A stretch of DNA of 50,389 nt from Bacillota bacterium (GTDB lineage Bacteria > Bacillota > Clostridia > Oscillospirales > Oscillospiraceae), in assembly GCA_021768085.1 (NCBI GenBank), contig JAETOJ010000020.1, positions 1 through 50,389 on the forward strand. Direction: 5' to 3'. Under the pieces are notes generated by a model. The model was not told where the DNA came from. It worked only from the letters and a program-made list of their open reading frames with translations, and did no database searches. This document shows, in pieces, positions 1 to 7,113 of this stretch (the stretch's first letter is position 1; every line of letters starts with the position of its first letter). The position numbers and the translations under genes are program-made.

Positions 1-12
1 GCGTGTCTTTCG

Positions 13-40
13 GTTCCTTTCTGCACGAGCAGAAAGGAAC
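13..40. repeat. 12-bp perfect inverted repeat (hairpin)
   Basis: GTTCCTTTCTGC and its exact complement are separated by ACGA. It resembles the A/T-tract hairpins at 27515-27540 and 28793-28824, which sit at gene ends, so it may be the terminator of a gene lying left of the window. No gene is seen from 1 to 315 apart from the leader of pepV. Confidence 0.5.
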
Positions 41-50
41 GCCCCCGGCA

Positions 51-106
51 GGGGCGCTGAGCGCCGGTGGCGCTCGCCCAGCGCCGACCGAGCCGAAGGC
101 GAGACC
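51..106. repeat. intergenic hairpin repeat, GGT-loop family
   Basis: An outer GCGCTG/CAGCGC stem encloses an inner stem AGCGCC-GGT-GGCGCT, followed by a tail. Bases 75-106 (32 nt) recur exactly, on the opposite strand, at 8418-8449. In the second copy the inner stem is TGTGCC-GGT-GGCACA, so the two differ at paired positions. Confidence 0.6.
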
Positions 107-209
107 GCAACCCTGCCACCCTCAGCGGGCCAGGGGGCGCAGCCCCACCACCCCGGCGGTTGCCGGGAGGGGGGCCGGGGGAATGCCCCCAGGCTCCGTC
201 CAATTTCCC

Positions 210-238
210 TTGTAATTGACAGAGAAATGCGATACAAT
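210..238 (+). promoter_or_regulatory. candidate sigma-A promoter for the dipeptidase gene
   Basis: The -35 is TTGTAA (210-215) and the -10 is TACAAT (233-238), with a 17-bp spacer. A GC-rich stretch containing a GGCCCC/GGGGCC hairpin follows at about 250-265, inside the 5' leader. Confidence 0.55.
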
Positions 239-315
239 GGGACAAGTTACCGGCCCCGAAGGGGCCCCGCGGGGCGGCCCTTCCAGCCCTGCGGGAGACG
301 AGGAGTGTTATACAT

Positions 316-1719
316 ATGATCACAAAAGAACAGATCGAAGCCTATTTCGCGGATAAGGAAAAGACGCTGGTGGAGGCGGTGAGCCGCCTGGTGTCCATCG
401 ACAGCGTGGAGGGCGAGCCCGCCCCGGGCGCCCCCTTCGGCCCAGGCCCCGCCGCCGCGTTGAAGGAGGCGCTGGCCATTGCCCGGGAGTGGGGCCTGAC
501 GGCGGAAAATCATGAGGGCTACGTGGGCACCGCCGACCTGAACGGCGGCGAGGACGCCCTGCACATCCTGGGCCACCTGGACGTGGTGGCCCCCGGGGAG
601 GGCTGGAGCGTCACCCAGCCCTACAGCCCCAAGCTAATGGACGACCTGCTGTATGGCCGGGGTACCGACGACGACAAGGGGCCGGTGGCGGCCTCCCTGC
701 TGGCCATGAAGGCGGTGAAGGATCTGGGCGTGCCGCTGACGAAGAACTGCAAGATGATCATGGGCACCAACGAGGAGAGCGGCTCCGGCGACATCGCCTG
801 GTACTTCGCCCGCCACCCCTTCGCCCCCGCCACCTTCTCCCCCGACTCCGGCTTCCCCGTGATCAACACGGAGAAGGGCAGTCTGCGCCCAACCTTCACC
901 AAGAGCTGGCCCGCCCAGGAGGCCCTGCCCCGGGTGAACTGGCTCCACGGCGGCATCCGGGGGAACGTCCTGCCCGGGGACGCCTCCGCCGGGGTGGAGG
1001 GACTGACCATGTACGACGTCCAGCCCGTGGCCCGGGACGTGACGGCCCGCACGGGGATCAAGTTCACTTTCGCCAACGAGGACGGGGTGACGGTGATCAA
1101 GGCCAAGGGGGAGGCCTCCCACGCCGCCTACCCCGAGGGAGGCAACAACGCCATCACCGGGCTCATCGCCCTGCTGTGCGCCCTGCCCCTGGCCGACGGG
1201 GGCTGCAAGGACGCCCTCCACGATCTGAACGCCCTGATCCCCCACGGGGACTACAAGGGCCGGGCCCTGGGCATCGCCCAGGAGGAGCCCATCTCCGGGC
1301 CGCTGACCCTGGCCTTCTCCCTGCTGGAGGTGACGGATACGGGCCTGAAGGGCTTCTTCGACAGCCGGGCGCCCCTGTGCGCCACCGAGGAGAACTGCCT
1401 CCAGGTGGCCAAGGCCGCCTTTGAGGGCAAGGGCTTCACTTTTGAGGCCGTCCAGGGCGCGCCCCACCACGTCCCCGAGAACAGCCCCTTCATCCAGACC
1501 CTGCTGCGCCGGTACGAGGAGTACACCGGCCTGAAGGGGGAGTGCCTGTCCACCGGCGGCGGCACCTATGTCCACGACATCCCCGGCGGCGTGGCCTTCG
1601 GCTGCACCCTGCCAGGCTTCGACACCCACCTCCACGGCGCGGACGAGCGGGTGCGGGTCAGCGACCTGATGCTGTCCGCCAAGCTGTTCGCCCATATTAT
1701 CGTGGATTTGTGCGAATAA
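316..1719 (+). CDS. pepV: M20-family dipeptidase, PepV type
   Basis: This is a zinc-dependent aminopeptidase-like dipeptidase of the M20 family, 467 aa, cytoplasmic, which would finish degradation of imported or turnover peptides. The metal-site residues are visible: H87 in GHLD, D119 in GRGTDDDKG, E153/E154 in TNEES and D177 in PDSG. These positions equal the known ligands of Lactobacillus PepV, and the C-terminal histidines lie in the DTHLHGADE segment (about residue 440). The length also matches PepV (about 470 aa). The start is the ATG at 316, preceded by GAGGAG. It has its own promoter and is followed by the separate promoter of the rpsF operon, so it is probably monocistronic. Confidence 0.88.
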   Translation: MITKEQIEAYFADKEKTLVEAVSRLVSIDSVEGEPAPGAPFGPGPAAALKEALAIAREWGLTAENHEGYVGTADLNGGEDALHILGHLDVVAPGEGWSVTQPYSPKLMDDLLYGRGTDDDKGPVAASLLAMKAVKDLGVPLTKNCKMIMGTNEESGSGDIAWYFARHPFAPATFSPDSGFPVINTEKGSLRPTFTKSWPAQEALPRVNWLHGGIRGNVLPGDASAGVEGLTMYDVQPVARDVTARTGIKFTFANEDGVTVIKAKGEASHAAYPEGGNNAITGLIALLCALPLADGGCKDALHDLNALIPHGDYKGRALGIAQEEPISGPLTLAFSLLEVTDTGLKGFFDSRAPLCATEENCLQVAKAAFEGKGFTFEAVQGAPHHVPENSPFIQTLLRRYEEYTGLKGECLSTGGGTYVHDIPGGVAFGCTLPGFDTHLHGADERVRVSDLMLSAKLFAHIIVDLCE

Positions 1720-1722
1720 TCC

Positions 1723-1751
1723 TTGACATCGGCGGAAATTCGCAGTATAAT
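1723..1751 (+). promoter_or_regulatory. consensus sigma-A promoter of the rpsF-ssb-rpsR operon
   Basis: TTGACA (1723-1728) and TATAAT (1746-1751) are separated by 17 bp. Both hexamers match consensus exactly, as expected for a ribosomal-protein operon. The promoter begins four bases after the pepV stop codon. Confidence 0.85.
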
Positions 1752-1757
1752 ACCACA

Positions 1758-1830
1758 GTCTGCCGCTTTGTGCAGTTTTGCGGCATACCATCCTTGCCTC
1801 CGGTTCGGCCGGAGGCCAAAAGACCATAAG
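1758..1830 (+). promoter_or_regulatory. structured 5' leader of rpsF, possible S6:S18 autoregulatory site
   Basis: The leader contains TGCCGC (1761-1766) able to pair with GCGGCA (1780-1785), and a stronger hairpin GCCTCCGG-TTCGG-CCGGAGGC (1796-1816) just before the RBS AAGGAGG. rpsF leaders in many bacteria bind the S6:S18 complex through a CCG-containing element. Both stems carry CCG, but I cannot fit the published consensus by eye, so the role is inferred from position. Confidence 0.4.
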
Positions 1831-1844
1831 GAGGTGCAAACACA

Positions 1845-2141
1845 ATGGCTAAAGTGAGTGGAAACTACGAGGTGCTCTACGTCCTCAACCCCAACCTGGG
1901 CGAGGAGGAGACCGCCGCGCTGGTGGCCCGCTTCAAGGAGCTGGCCGAGGGCCGGGGCTCCGTGTCCGAGGTGGACGAGTGGGGCAAGCGCCGCCTCGCC
2001 TATCCCATCAACGACCTGGAGGAGGGCTACTACGTGCTGATGACCTTCTCCGCTGATCCCGCCTTCCCCGCGGAGCTGGATCGTCTGATGCGGATCAATG
2101 TGAGCGTCATGCGCTCCATCATTGTCAGCAAGGACGAGTAA
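1845..2141 (+). CDS. rpsF: 30S ribosomal protein S6
   Basis: This 98-aa protein is the S6 subunit protein that pairs with S18 on the platform of the 30S ribosome. The N-terminal YEVLYVLNP strand, the WGKRRLAYPIND segment and the RLMRINVSVMRSIIV ending are typical of S6. The ATG at 1845 follows AAGGAGG at good spacing. It is the first gene of the rpsF-ssb-rpsR operon, 13 bp before ssb, and its expression is probably tied to the structured leader upstream. Confidence 0.95.
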   Translation: MAKVSGNYEVLYVLNPNLGEEETAALVARFKELAEGRGSVSEVDEWGKRRLAYPINDLEEGYYVLMTFSADPAFPAELDRLMRINVSVMRSIIVSKDE

Positions 2142-2154
2142 GAGGGAGAAAATT

Positions 2155-2658
2155 ATGCTCAATCACATCGTAATCATGGGCCGGCTGGCCCGTGACCCCG
2201 AGCTGCGCCACACCCAGTCCGGCACCCCCGTGGCCACCTTCACCCTGGCGGTGGATCGGGACTTTAAGGACAAGAACACCGGCGAGCGCCAGACCGACTG
2301 GATTGACGTGGTGGCCTGGCGGGGCACTGGCGAGTTCGTCTCCCGCTACTTCTCCCGAGGCCGCATGGCTGTGGTAGAGGGCCGCCTCCAGATCCGGGAC
2401 TGGACGGACAAGGAGGGCAACAAGCGCCGCTCCGCCGAGGTGGTGGCGGACAGCGTCTACTTCGGCGACTCCAAGCGTGACGGCGACGGCCAGGGGAGCT
2501 ACAACAGCGGCTATGGCAATTCCGGCTACGGAGGACAACAGGGCGGAGGCTATGGACGGCCCGCCGCCCCTGCCGCCCCCGCCGCCGACTACGGCATCCC
2601 GTCCGGTGGCGACCAGTTCGCGGAGCTGGCCGACGACGACGGCGATCTTCCCTTCTAA
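2155..2658 (+). CDS. ssb: single-stranded DNA-binding protein
   Basis: The 167-aa product is the replication/repair SSB. It has an N-terminal OB fold (MLNHIVIMGRLARDPELR..., WIDVVAWRGTGEFVSRYFSRGRM...), a Gly/Tyr/Gln-rich flexible tail from about residue 115, and the acidic ending DDDGDLPF. That ending is the conserved tip through which SSB recruits partner proteins. The ATG at 2155 is chosen because GAGGGAGAA lies just upstream and translation then begins with the OB fold. The in-frame ATG at 2122 lies within rpsF and has no RBS. It sits between rpsF and rpsR as usual in Firmicutes. Confidence 0.95.
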   Translation: MLNHIVIMGRLARDPELRHTQSGTPVATFTLAVDRDFKDKNTGERQTDWIDVVAWRGTGEFVSRYFSRGRMAVVEGRLQIRDWTDKEGNKRRSAEVVADSVYFGDSKRDGDGQGSYNSGYGNSGYGGQQGGGYGRPAAPAAPAADYGIPSGGDQFAELADDDGDLPF

Positions 2659-2694
2659 GCAAGGGTATCTCACATAAAGGAGGTCTCGCCAATT

Positions 2695-2937
2695 ATGGCT
2701 ATGGATAATGCGAAGCCCCGCGGCGGACGCAAGCGCCGCAAAGTGTGCGCGTTCTGCGTGGACAAGGTGGAGCAGATCGATTACAAGGACGCCCAGAAGC
2801 TCAAGCGGTATCTGTCCGAGCGCTCCAAGATCCTGCCCCGCCGCACCACTGGCACCTGCGCCATGCACCAGCGCCAGCTGACCGACGCCATCAAGCGCGC
2901 CCGTCACGTGGCCCTGCTGCCCTACGTCACCGACTAA
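2695..2937 (+). CDS. rpsR: 30S ribosomal protein S18
   Basis: This 80-aa protein is S18, recognised by [37 protein letters not shown] and the basic helix ending in [11 protein letters not shown]. The CxxC pair in CAFC is the zinc-type form of S18. AAAGGAGG precedes the start; the ATG at 2695 and one two codons later are both possible. It is the last gene of the operon, ending at a strong terminator. Confidence 0.95.
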   Translation: MAMDNAKPRGGRKRRKVCAFCVDKVEQIDYKDAQKLKRYLSERSKILPRRTTGTCAMHQRQLTDAIKRARHVALLPYVTD

Positions 2938-2940
2938 AAC

Positions 2941-2985
2941 GGCAAAAAGGCGCCCCGGAGCACCGCTCCGGGGCGCCTTTTTGCC
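2941..2985. terminator. bidirectional intrinsic terminator after rpsR
   Basis: A perfect 21-bp inverted repeat with loop ACC (stem GGCAAAAAGGCGCCCCGGAG and one further C) is flanked by A5 on one side and T5 on the other. It serves rpsR on the plus strand and the minus-strand operon ending at 2995. Confidence 0.93.
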
Positions 2986-2994
2986 TTGAGGGCC

Positions 2995-3195
2995 TCAATC
3001 CTCCAGCTTGGACACATCCTCCAGGTAGAGGGACACCTCGCCGCACTTGGGGCAGATGGCCACCCTGGGCTTGCCGATCCGCCCGCTGAAAATTTTGTTT
3101 TCCTCGGTGGACAGCACCACGCCGTAGCCCGCGCCCTCCACCTTTACCGTGCAGCCCTCCTGCATTTCTGCGCCGCACCTGAGACACTTCCGCAT
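2995..3195 (-). CDS. small zinc-ribbon protein
   Basis: This 66-aa protein has an N-terminal CLRCG knuckle (C4, C7) and a C-terminal CPKCG knuckle (about C49, C52), giving one four-cysteine zinc ribbon around a short beta-rich middle. Such proteins occur in Firmicutes as uncharacterised nucleic-acid-binding or metal-site proteins; no specific function can be given. It starts 34 bp after the stop of the membrane-protein gene upstream on the same strand and ends at the shared terminator, so it is probably the last gene of the 4432-2995 operon. Confidence 0.7.
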   Translation of the reverse strand: MRKCLRCGAEMQEGCTVKVEGAGYGVVLSTEENKIFSGRIGKPRVAICPKCGEVSLYLEDVSKLED

Positions 3196-3229
3196 TCTGC
3201 TGACCTTCTTTCTAAGATATTGTTTGGGC

Positions 3230-4033
3230 TCAATAGACGCTTCCGCCGGACTTGCCCAGCTTCAGCGCCCACCAGGCGTACACCGACTGCCCCACGCCCC
3301 AGACGATACACACCGCCAGGGCGGGCAGGAAGCCCCAGTTGAAGAACATCCCGCCCAGGGCGAACACCACCCACAGCCCCAGGCACACCCGCACCATGGC
3401 CTGGTACGCCTTGAAGGCGCACTGGCCGATGATGGCCCGCTCCGCCTCGTCACAGCTCTCGTACCACTTCTTCTGGAACTTGGTGTCGTACACCGAGCCC
3501 TTTTTCTCCGGGTTGAGCTGTTTCGTGAGATCCACCAGCTTCTGCTGGAGCACCATGGGGGCGAACAGGTTGAGCAGGAACGCGGCCAATCCGCCGAAAA
3601 ACAGGGGAGCGGGCATCATCTGTGGCGTCCCCGCGTTGCCAACGAAGCCAGCAAACATGGCCGCCAGCAAAAAGAACGCCAGCACGGTACACAGCCCGGT
3701 GAGCCAGATGCATACCGACAGCTTGGCCTCCACCTCGTCGCTAACGGCCTCGTCCTCCCCGTCCCAGGCGGCAAGGCGCTTTTTCGCGCTGAAATAGATG
3801 GGCAAGCAGATGGCAAACTCCACCACGGGCAGGGCGATGATCAGCCACGGCGCCACATAATTGGTGAAGAACCGCCCCGCCCCGTCCAGAGCGTCCTGGA
3901 AGTCCTCCAGGCTCAGTTTCACCATGGCGAAGCCCAGCACAGCGCCCAGGAACAGGCTGCATACCACGATCAGGATGAATTTGGGCAGGGCCTTCCGGTT
4001 CTCCTGCCGGGCCGTATTGTCATTGTTGTTCAT
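3230..4033 (-). CDS. multi-pass membrane protein resembling DUF3169
   Basis: The 267-aa protein has about six hydrophobic segments: roughly residues 18-40, 60-80, 110-130, 145-165, 215-232 and 237-257. A soluble loop contains KKWYESCDEAERAIIGQ. The layout and that loop resemble the DUF3169 membrane family of unknown role, often encoded beside a small XRE regulator. The start overlaps the end of the XRE gene by 14 bp, so the two are translationally coupled. It may be the effector controlled by that regulator, but no function can be assigned. Confidence 0.65.
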   Translation of the reverse strand: MNNNDNTARQENRKALPKFILIVVCSLFLGAVLGFAMVKLSLEDFQDALDGAGRFFTNYVAPWLIIALPVVEFAICLPIYFSAKKRLAAWDGEDEAVSDEVEAKLSVCIWLTGLCTVLAFFLLAAMFAGFVGNAGTPQMMPAPLFFGGLAAFLLNLFAPMVLQQKLVDLTKQLNPEKKGSVYDTKFQKKWYESCDEAERAIIGQCAFKAYQAMVRVCLGLWVVFALGGMFFNWGFLPALAVCIVWGVGQSVYAWWALKLGKSGGSVY

Positions 4034-4235
4034 GGTTCTCCTCCTCCAGACTGAAAATGTCCTCCACCGTCACCCCGCAGATTTTCGCCAGGGTGAGGGC
4101 CAGCGTCACCGACGGGGAGTAGTCCCCCCGCTCAATGAGGCTGATGGTCTGCCGGGACACCCCGGCCAGCCGCCCCAGCTCCTGCTGGTTGACGCCTAAC
4201 GCGGCGCGGCGCTCCTTCAGGCGGTTTTTCAGCAT
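4020..4235 (-). CDS. XRE-family transcriptional regulator
   Basis: The 71-aa protein is essentially one helix-turn-helix domain: LKERRAALGVNQQELGRLAGVSRQ with the recognition helix RQTISLIERG, then a short acidic tail. The start at 4235 overlaps the stop of the upstream small membrane gene by one base (TAATG), which fixes the start; longer in-frame upstream reading lies inside that gene. It is the likely ligand of the phased TTGTC/GACAA repeats next to the operon promoter. This small type usually represses its own operon, and the direction of control here is inferred. Confidence 0.9.
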   Translation of the reverse strand: MLKNRLKERRAALGVNQQELGRLAGVSRQTISLIERGDYSPSVTLALTLAKICGVTVEDIFSLEEENHEQQ

Positions 4236-4432
4236 TATCCCGCCTCCTCCTCCGAGGCCCCGCCCTCCTGGGCGAAGCCCTCCCAGAGCCTCCGGGGCCA
4301 GCCCTTTTCCCCGTTCATGCGGGCGTGAGCCTCCCGGATCCCATTGCGCACCGCCCACTTGATCACAAAGTACAGCGCGCACAGCACGATCAGCGCCGTG
4401 CCGCCGCTGACACCCAGTTCATTCCAAATCAT
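4235..4432 (-). CDS. small single-pass membrane protein
   Basis: The 65-aa product has one hydrophobic segment (about residues 10-28, GGTALIVLCALYFVIKWAV) followed by a charged cytoplasmic tail. AGGAGG precedes the ATG. It is the first gene of the four-gene minus-strand operon and is coupled to the XRE gene by a one-base overlap. No family is recognised; the arrangement of small membrane protein, regulator and multi-pass protein suggests a membrane-linked sensing or resistance unit. Confidence 0.65.
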   Translation of the reverse strand: MIWNELGVSGGTALIVLCALYFVIKWAVRNGIREAHARMNGEKGWPRRLWEGFAQEGGASEEEAG

Positions 4433-4457
4433 ATCCCATTCCTCCTGACGAGTTTTC

Positions 4458-4505
4458 TTGTCATACTGACAGGTTTATTTGTCTATTTGACAACTTTGTT
4501 TGTCA
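4458..4505. promoter_or_regulatory. operator array: three TTGTC boxes at 21-bp spacing
   Basis: TTGTC starts at 4458, 4479 and 4500, exactly 21 bp apart (two helical turns). The first is part of the palindrome TGTCA-TAC-TGACA (4459-4471), the second of TTGTC-TATTT-GACAA (4479-4493), and the third is a half-site. The array covers the expected transcription start and leader of the minus-strand operon, fitting repression by its XRE protein. Confidence 0.65.
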
Positions 4506-4510
4506 TCCAT

Positions 4511-4539
4511 AAGATACCACGCCTTGGGGGCGATGTCAA
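4511..4539 (-). promoter_or_regulatory. sigma-A promoter of the XRE operon
   Basis: Read on the minus strand, TTGACA (4539-4534) and TATCTT (4516-4511) are 17 bp apart. The start point would fall at about 4503, within the third TTGTC box. Confidence 0.75.
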
Positions 4540-4689
4540 GAGGTGTTGCGCAAATTTTTCAAAGTTGTTAAATTTTCCCCGGGTCTTGCCAGAACCCGTC
4601 GAATTATGTAAAATAGAAAGCACGAGACGAAGCGTCTGTGCCCGCGGCCGCGGCGCAGGCACCCAACCCCCCGGAGAAAAGGAGCGCCC

Positions 4690-6186
4690 ATGAAAAAACG
4701 TATCGCCATCCTGCTGCTGGCCGTCCTGCTGGCGGCCTCCTCCAGCACCACCGCCCTGGCCGCCCCGGGGCCCCTGTTTTCCGATCTGCCCGAGGATCGC
4801 TGGTCCCACCAGTATGTGTCCGACCTGTACCGGCAGGGGGTGGTGAACGGCTACCCTGACGGCACCTTCCAGCCCTTTGGCAGCGTCACCTACGGAGAGG
4901 CCTTCAAGCTGATCCTGCTGTCCATCGGGGTGGAGGAGCCCGCCCCCGCCCAGCCGGGGGAGCACTGGGCCATGCCCTACGTGGAGCTGGCCCTGGACAA
5001 CCGGCTGATGTATGCCTTCAACGCCTCCTATCTGAATGCGATACCCACCCGGCTGACGGTGGCCCGCATGACCGCCCGGGCGCTGGATCTGACGGATATC
5101 TCCGGCCCCAGCCCCTACGCCGACTGCGAGGACGGCTACGTGGTGGAGCTGTATGAGAAGGGGATCATGGACGGCTTCCTCAGCGAGGACGGGGTGCGCA
5201 CCTTCCAGCCGGACAAGCCCATCTCCCGGGAGGAGTTGGCAGCCATTGTCTGGCGGGTGGGCCACAACGAACCCACCAAGGGCATGATCCGCTTTAACAA
5301 CTATTACATAGACAAGCTGGAGGGGGTGCCCGCCTCCCCCTTCAACAGCGGCCAGTTCAGCCGGGACGACCGGGGCCGGATCTCCTACTCCGGCGGCTAC
5401 TTCGCCCACGGCATCGACGTGTCCGGCCACAAGGGGATCATCGACTGGGAGGCGGTGGCGGCGGACGGCATCGACTTCGCCATTATCCGGGCGGGCAACC
5501 GGGCCTGGGGCTCCGGCGTGCTCATGGAGGACTCCAAATTCGAGGGCAATATGCAGGGGGCCATCGCCGCGGGGCTGGACGTGGGGGCCTACTACTTCTC
5601 CAACGCCATCACCGTGGCGGAGGCGGAGGAGGAGGCGGACGCCTTCCTGGCCCGGCTGGAGCCCTATAAGGAGCACATCACCTACCCCGTGGTGTGCGAC
5701 TGGGAGTACCTGGGCGGCAACGAGTCCCGGGCCTACGGCGTGGACGCCCGGATCATCACCCAGTGCATCGATGCCTTCTGCAAAAAGGTGGAGGCGGCGG
5801 GCTACACCCCCATGGTTTACTTCAATGCCTACTGCGGCTATGTGAAGATGGATCTGAGCAAGCTCACCCAGTACCAGTTCTGGTTCGCCGAGTACACCAA
5901 TAGCCCCTCCTGTATGTATCACTTCCAGTTCTGGCAGTACTCCTCCAAGGGCAAGGTGGCGGGCATCGGCTCGGACGTGGACATGAACCTGTGCTTCGTG
6001 CTCTTCGGCAAGGGGGCGGGGGAAAACCCCGATCCCGGCCCGGAGGAGACGGATCCCGTGGAGACCGAGCCGGTAGAGACGGCCCCCGTGGAGACGGCCC
6101 CTGTGGAGACGGCCCCTGTGGAGACGGCCCCCGTGGAGACCGTCCCTGTGGAACCGGAACCCACAGTTCCCGGGATAATGGTCTGA
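4690..6186 (+). CDS. secreted SLH-domain GH25 lysozyme
   Basis: The 498-aa protein has a Sec signal peptide (MKKR then a hydrophobic core, cleavage near residue 24 after ALA). SLH-like repeats span about residues 28-190, each with a YPDGTFQP- or FQPDKPISREE-like core. A GH25 muramidase domain covers about 238-445. Catalytic acids are visible as D243 in GIDVSG and D337/E339 in CDWEY, so it should cleave MurNAc-GlcNAc bonds of peptidoglycan. The tail (about 448-498) is a run of PVET(A/E) pentapeptides encoded by a 15-nt repeat, likely a flexible wall-spanning or glycosylated segment. SLH domains normally anchor proteins to wall polymers, so a self-directed wall-remodelling role is likely. The ATG at 4690 follows GGAGAAAAGGAG. 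Confidence 0.9.
   Translation: MKKRIAILLLAVLLAASSSTTALAAPGPLFSDLPEDRWSHQYVSDLYRQGVVNGYPDGTFQPFGSVTYGEAFKLILLSIGVEEPAPAQPGEHWAMPYVELALDNRLMYAFNASYLNAIPTRLTVARMTARALDLTDISGPSPYADCEDGYVVELYEKGIMDGFLSEDGVRTFQPDKPISREELAAIVWRVGHNEPTKGMIRFNNYYIDKLEGVPASPFNSGQFSRDDRGRISYSGGYFAHGIDVSGHKGIIDWEAVAADGIDFAIIRAGNRAWGSGVLMEDSKFEGNMQGAIAAGLDVGAYYFSNAITVAEAEEEADAFLARLEPYKEHITYPVVCDWEYLGGNESRAYGVDARIITQCIDAFCKKVEAAGYTPMVYFNAYCGYVKMDLSKLTQYQFWFAEYTNSPSCMYHFQFWQYSSKGKVAGIGSDVDMNLCFVLFGKGAGENPDPGPEETDPVETEPVETAPVETAPVETAPVETAPVETVPVEPEPTVPGIMV
6046..6150 (+). repeat. 15-bp tandem repeat coding PVETA units
   Basis: About six to seven near-identical 15-nt units (GTGGAGACGGCCCCC type) encode the PVETA/PVETE tail of the lysozyme. 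Copy number of such in-frame repeats commonly changes by slippage. Confidence 0.8.
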
Positions 6187-6200
6187 ATGCCAAAAATAAG

Positions 6201-6238
6201 CGCGGGCGCTTCCTTCTTTGGGAAGCGCCCGCGCGTTT
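6201..6238. terminator. intrinsic terminator between convergent genes
   Basis: CGCGGGCGCTTCC (6201-6213) pairs with GGAAGCGCCCGCG (6221-6233), followed by a T run. It lies between the lysozyme gene and the convergent ymdB gene. Confidence 0.88.
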
Positions 6239-6251
6239 TCTGCGCTTGTTT

Positions 6252-7028
6252 TCAGGCCGGATCCACCCGACGCACGTCCACGCACCGTTTGGCGGCGGCG
6301 TCGATCTCAAAGAGCACTGCCCCCATCCGGCAGGGGCCGGGGGCGGGCTGGAACCGCTGGGGCAGGCCGCCCAAAAAGCGGTTGATGGCCTGTTCTGGCT
6401 TGACGCCGATGACCGACTGGCTGGGGCCCGTCAGCCCCAGGTCGGTGACGAAGCCCAGCCCCTGGGGCAGCACCTGACAGTCGGCGGTGGGCACGTGGGT
6501 GTGGGTGCCCCACAGGGCCTGGGCCCGCCCATCCAGATACCAGGCCATGGCCCCCTTCTCACTGGTGGCCTCGGCGTGGAAGTCCACCAGGGTCAGATCG
6601 GCGCGATCCGCCTTCAGGATCCCGTCCATTTTGGTGAAGGGGTTGTCGAAGTTGGGGTTCATCTCCACCCGGCCGATGAGATCCACCACCCGGATCCGCA
6701 GCCCCTGGGGGCCGTCGAACACCCCCCACCCCCGGCCGGGGGCCCGGTCAGGGTAGTTAGCGGGCCGGAGAATATAGGGGTTCTCCTCCAGATAGGTTAC
6801 GATCTGGCGTTTATCCCAGGTATGATTGCCCATGGTAATCACATCCGCCCCGGCGGCAAAGATGGCCTCCGCCTGGGCGGGGAGCAGCCCGTCGCTGGCG
6901 GCGTTTTCCCCGCACACCACGGTGAAGTGGGCACCCTGCTCCCGGCGCAGGGCGGGCAGCCGGCGGCGGAGGAAGTCCAGGCCGGACTCCCCCACCACGT
7001 CGCCCACGGCCAAAATACGAATGTTCAT
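6252..7028 (-). CDS. ymdB: YmdB-type metallophosphoesterase (2',3'-cAMP phosphodiesterase)
   Basis: The 258-aa protein belongs to the TIGR00282 family. Bacillus YmdB hydrolyses 2',3'-cyclic nucleotides and influences sporulation, biofilm and motility decisions. The binuclear metal site motifs are in order: VGDVVG near the N-terminus, CGEN(A), MGNHTWD, VDFHAEAT and GTHTHVPT. The length is typical (about 260 aa). The ATG at 7028 follows GGGAGGGG. It lies downstream of a DEAD-box helicase on the same strand. In Bacillus ymdB sits next to the RNase Y gene, so an RNA-turnover neighbour fits. Confidence 0.9.
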   Translation of the reverse strand: MNIRILAVGDVVGESGLDFLRRRLPALRREQGAHFTVVCGENAASDGLLPAQAEAIFAAGADVITMGNHTWDKRQIVTYLEENPYILRPANYPDRAPGRGWGVFDGPQGLRIRVVDLIGRVEMNPNFDNPFTKMDGILKADRADLTLVDFHAEATSEKGAMAWYLDGRAQALWGTHTHVPTADCQVLPQGLGFVTDLGLTGPSQSVIGVKPEQAINRFLGGLPQRFQPAPGPCRMGAVLFEIDAAAKRCVDVRRVDPA

Positions 7029-7076
7029 CCCGTTCCCCTCCCGTCATGTTGTGTGCCGCCCCACCCTGTGGCAAAG

Positions 7077-7108
7077 AAACCGGGGTCGCTCTGCCGCTCC
7101 CCCGGTTT
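7077..7108 (-). terminator. hairpin between helicase gene and ymdB
   Basis: AAACCGGGG (7077-7085) pairs with CCCCGGTTT (7100-7108). On the minus strand it follows the helicase stop but has only a short T-rich tail, so termination may be partial. Confidence 0.5.
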
Positions 7109-7113
7109 ACAGA

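Noticed and set aside
217..238. TTGACA/TACAAT promoter before the dipeptidase using the TTGACA at 217
   Set aside because: The spacer would be only 11 bp; the TTGTAA at 210 with 17 bp fits instead.
2122..2154. Upstream ATG as the ssb start
   Set aside because: It lies inside rpsF, lacks an RBS and adds residues before the conserved OB-fold start; the ATG at 2155 has GAGGGAG.
4483..6285. 600-codon open frame on the minus strand opposite the lysozyme gene
   Set aside because: It is a mirror of the GC-rich coding strand: composition is His/Gly/Val-rich, no domain or RBS is seen, and the plus-strand protein has clear SLH and GH25 motifs.
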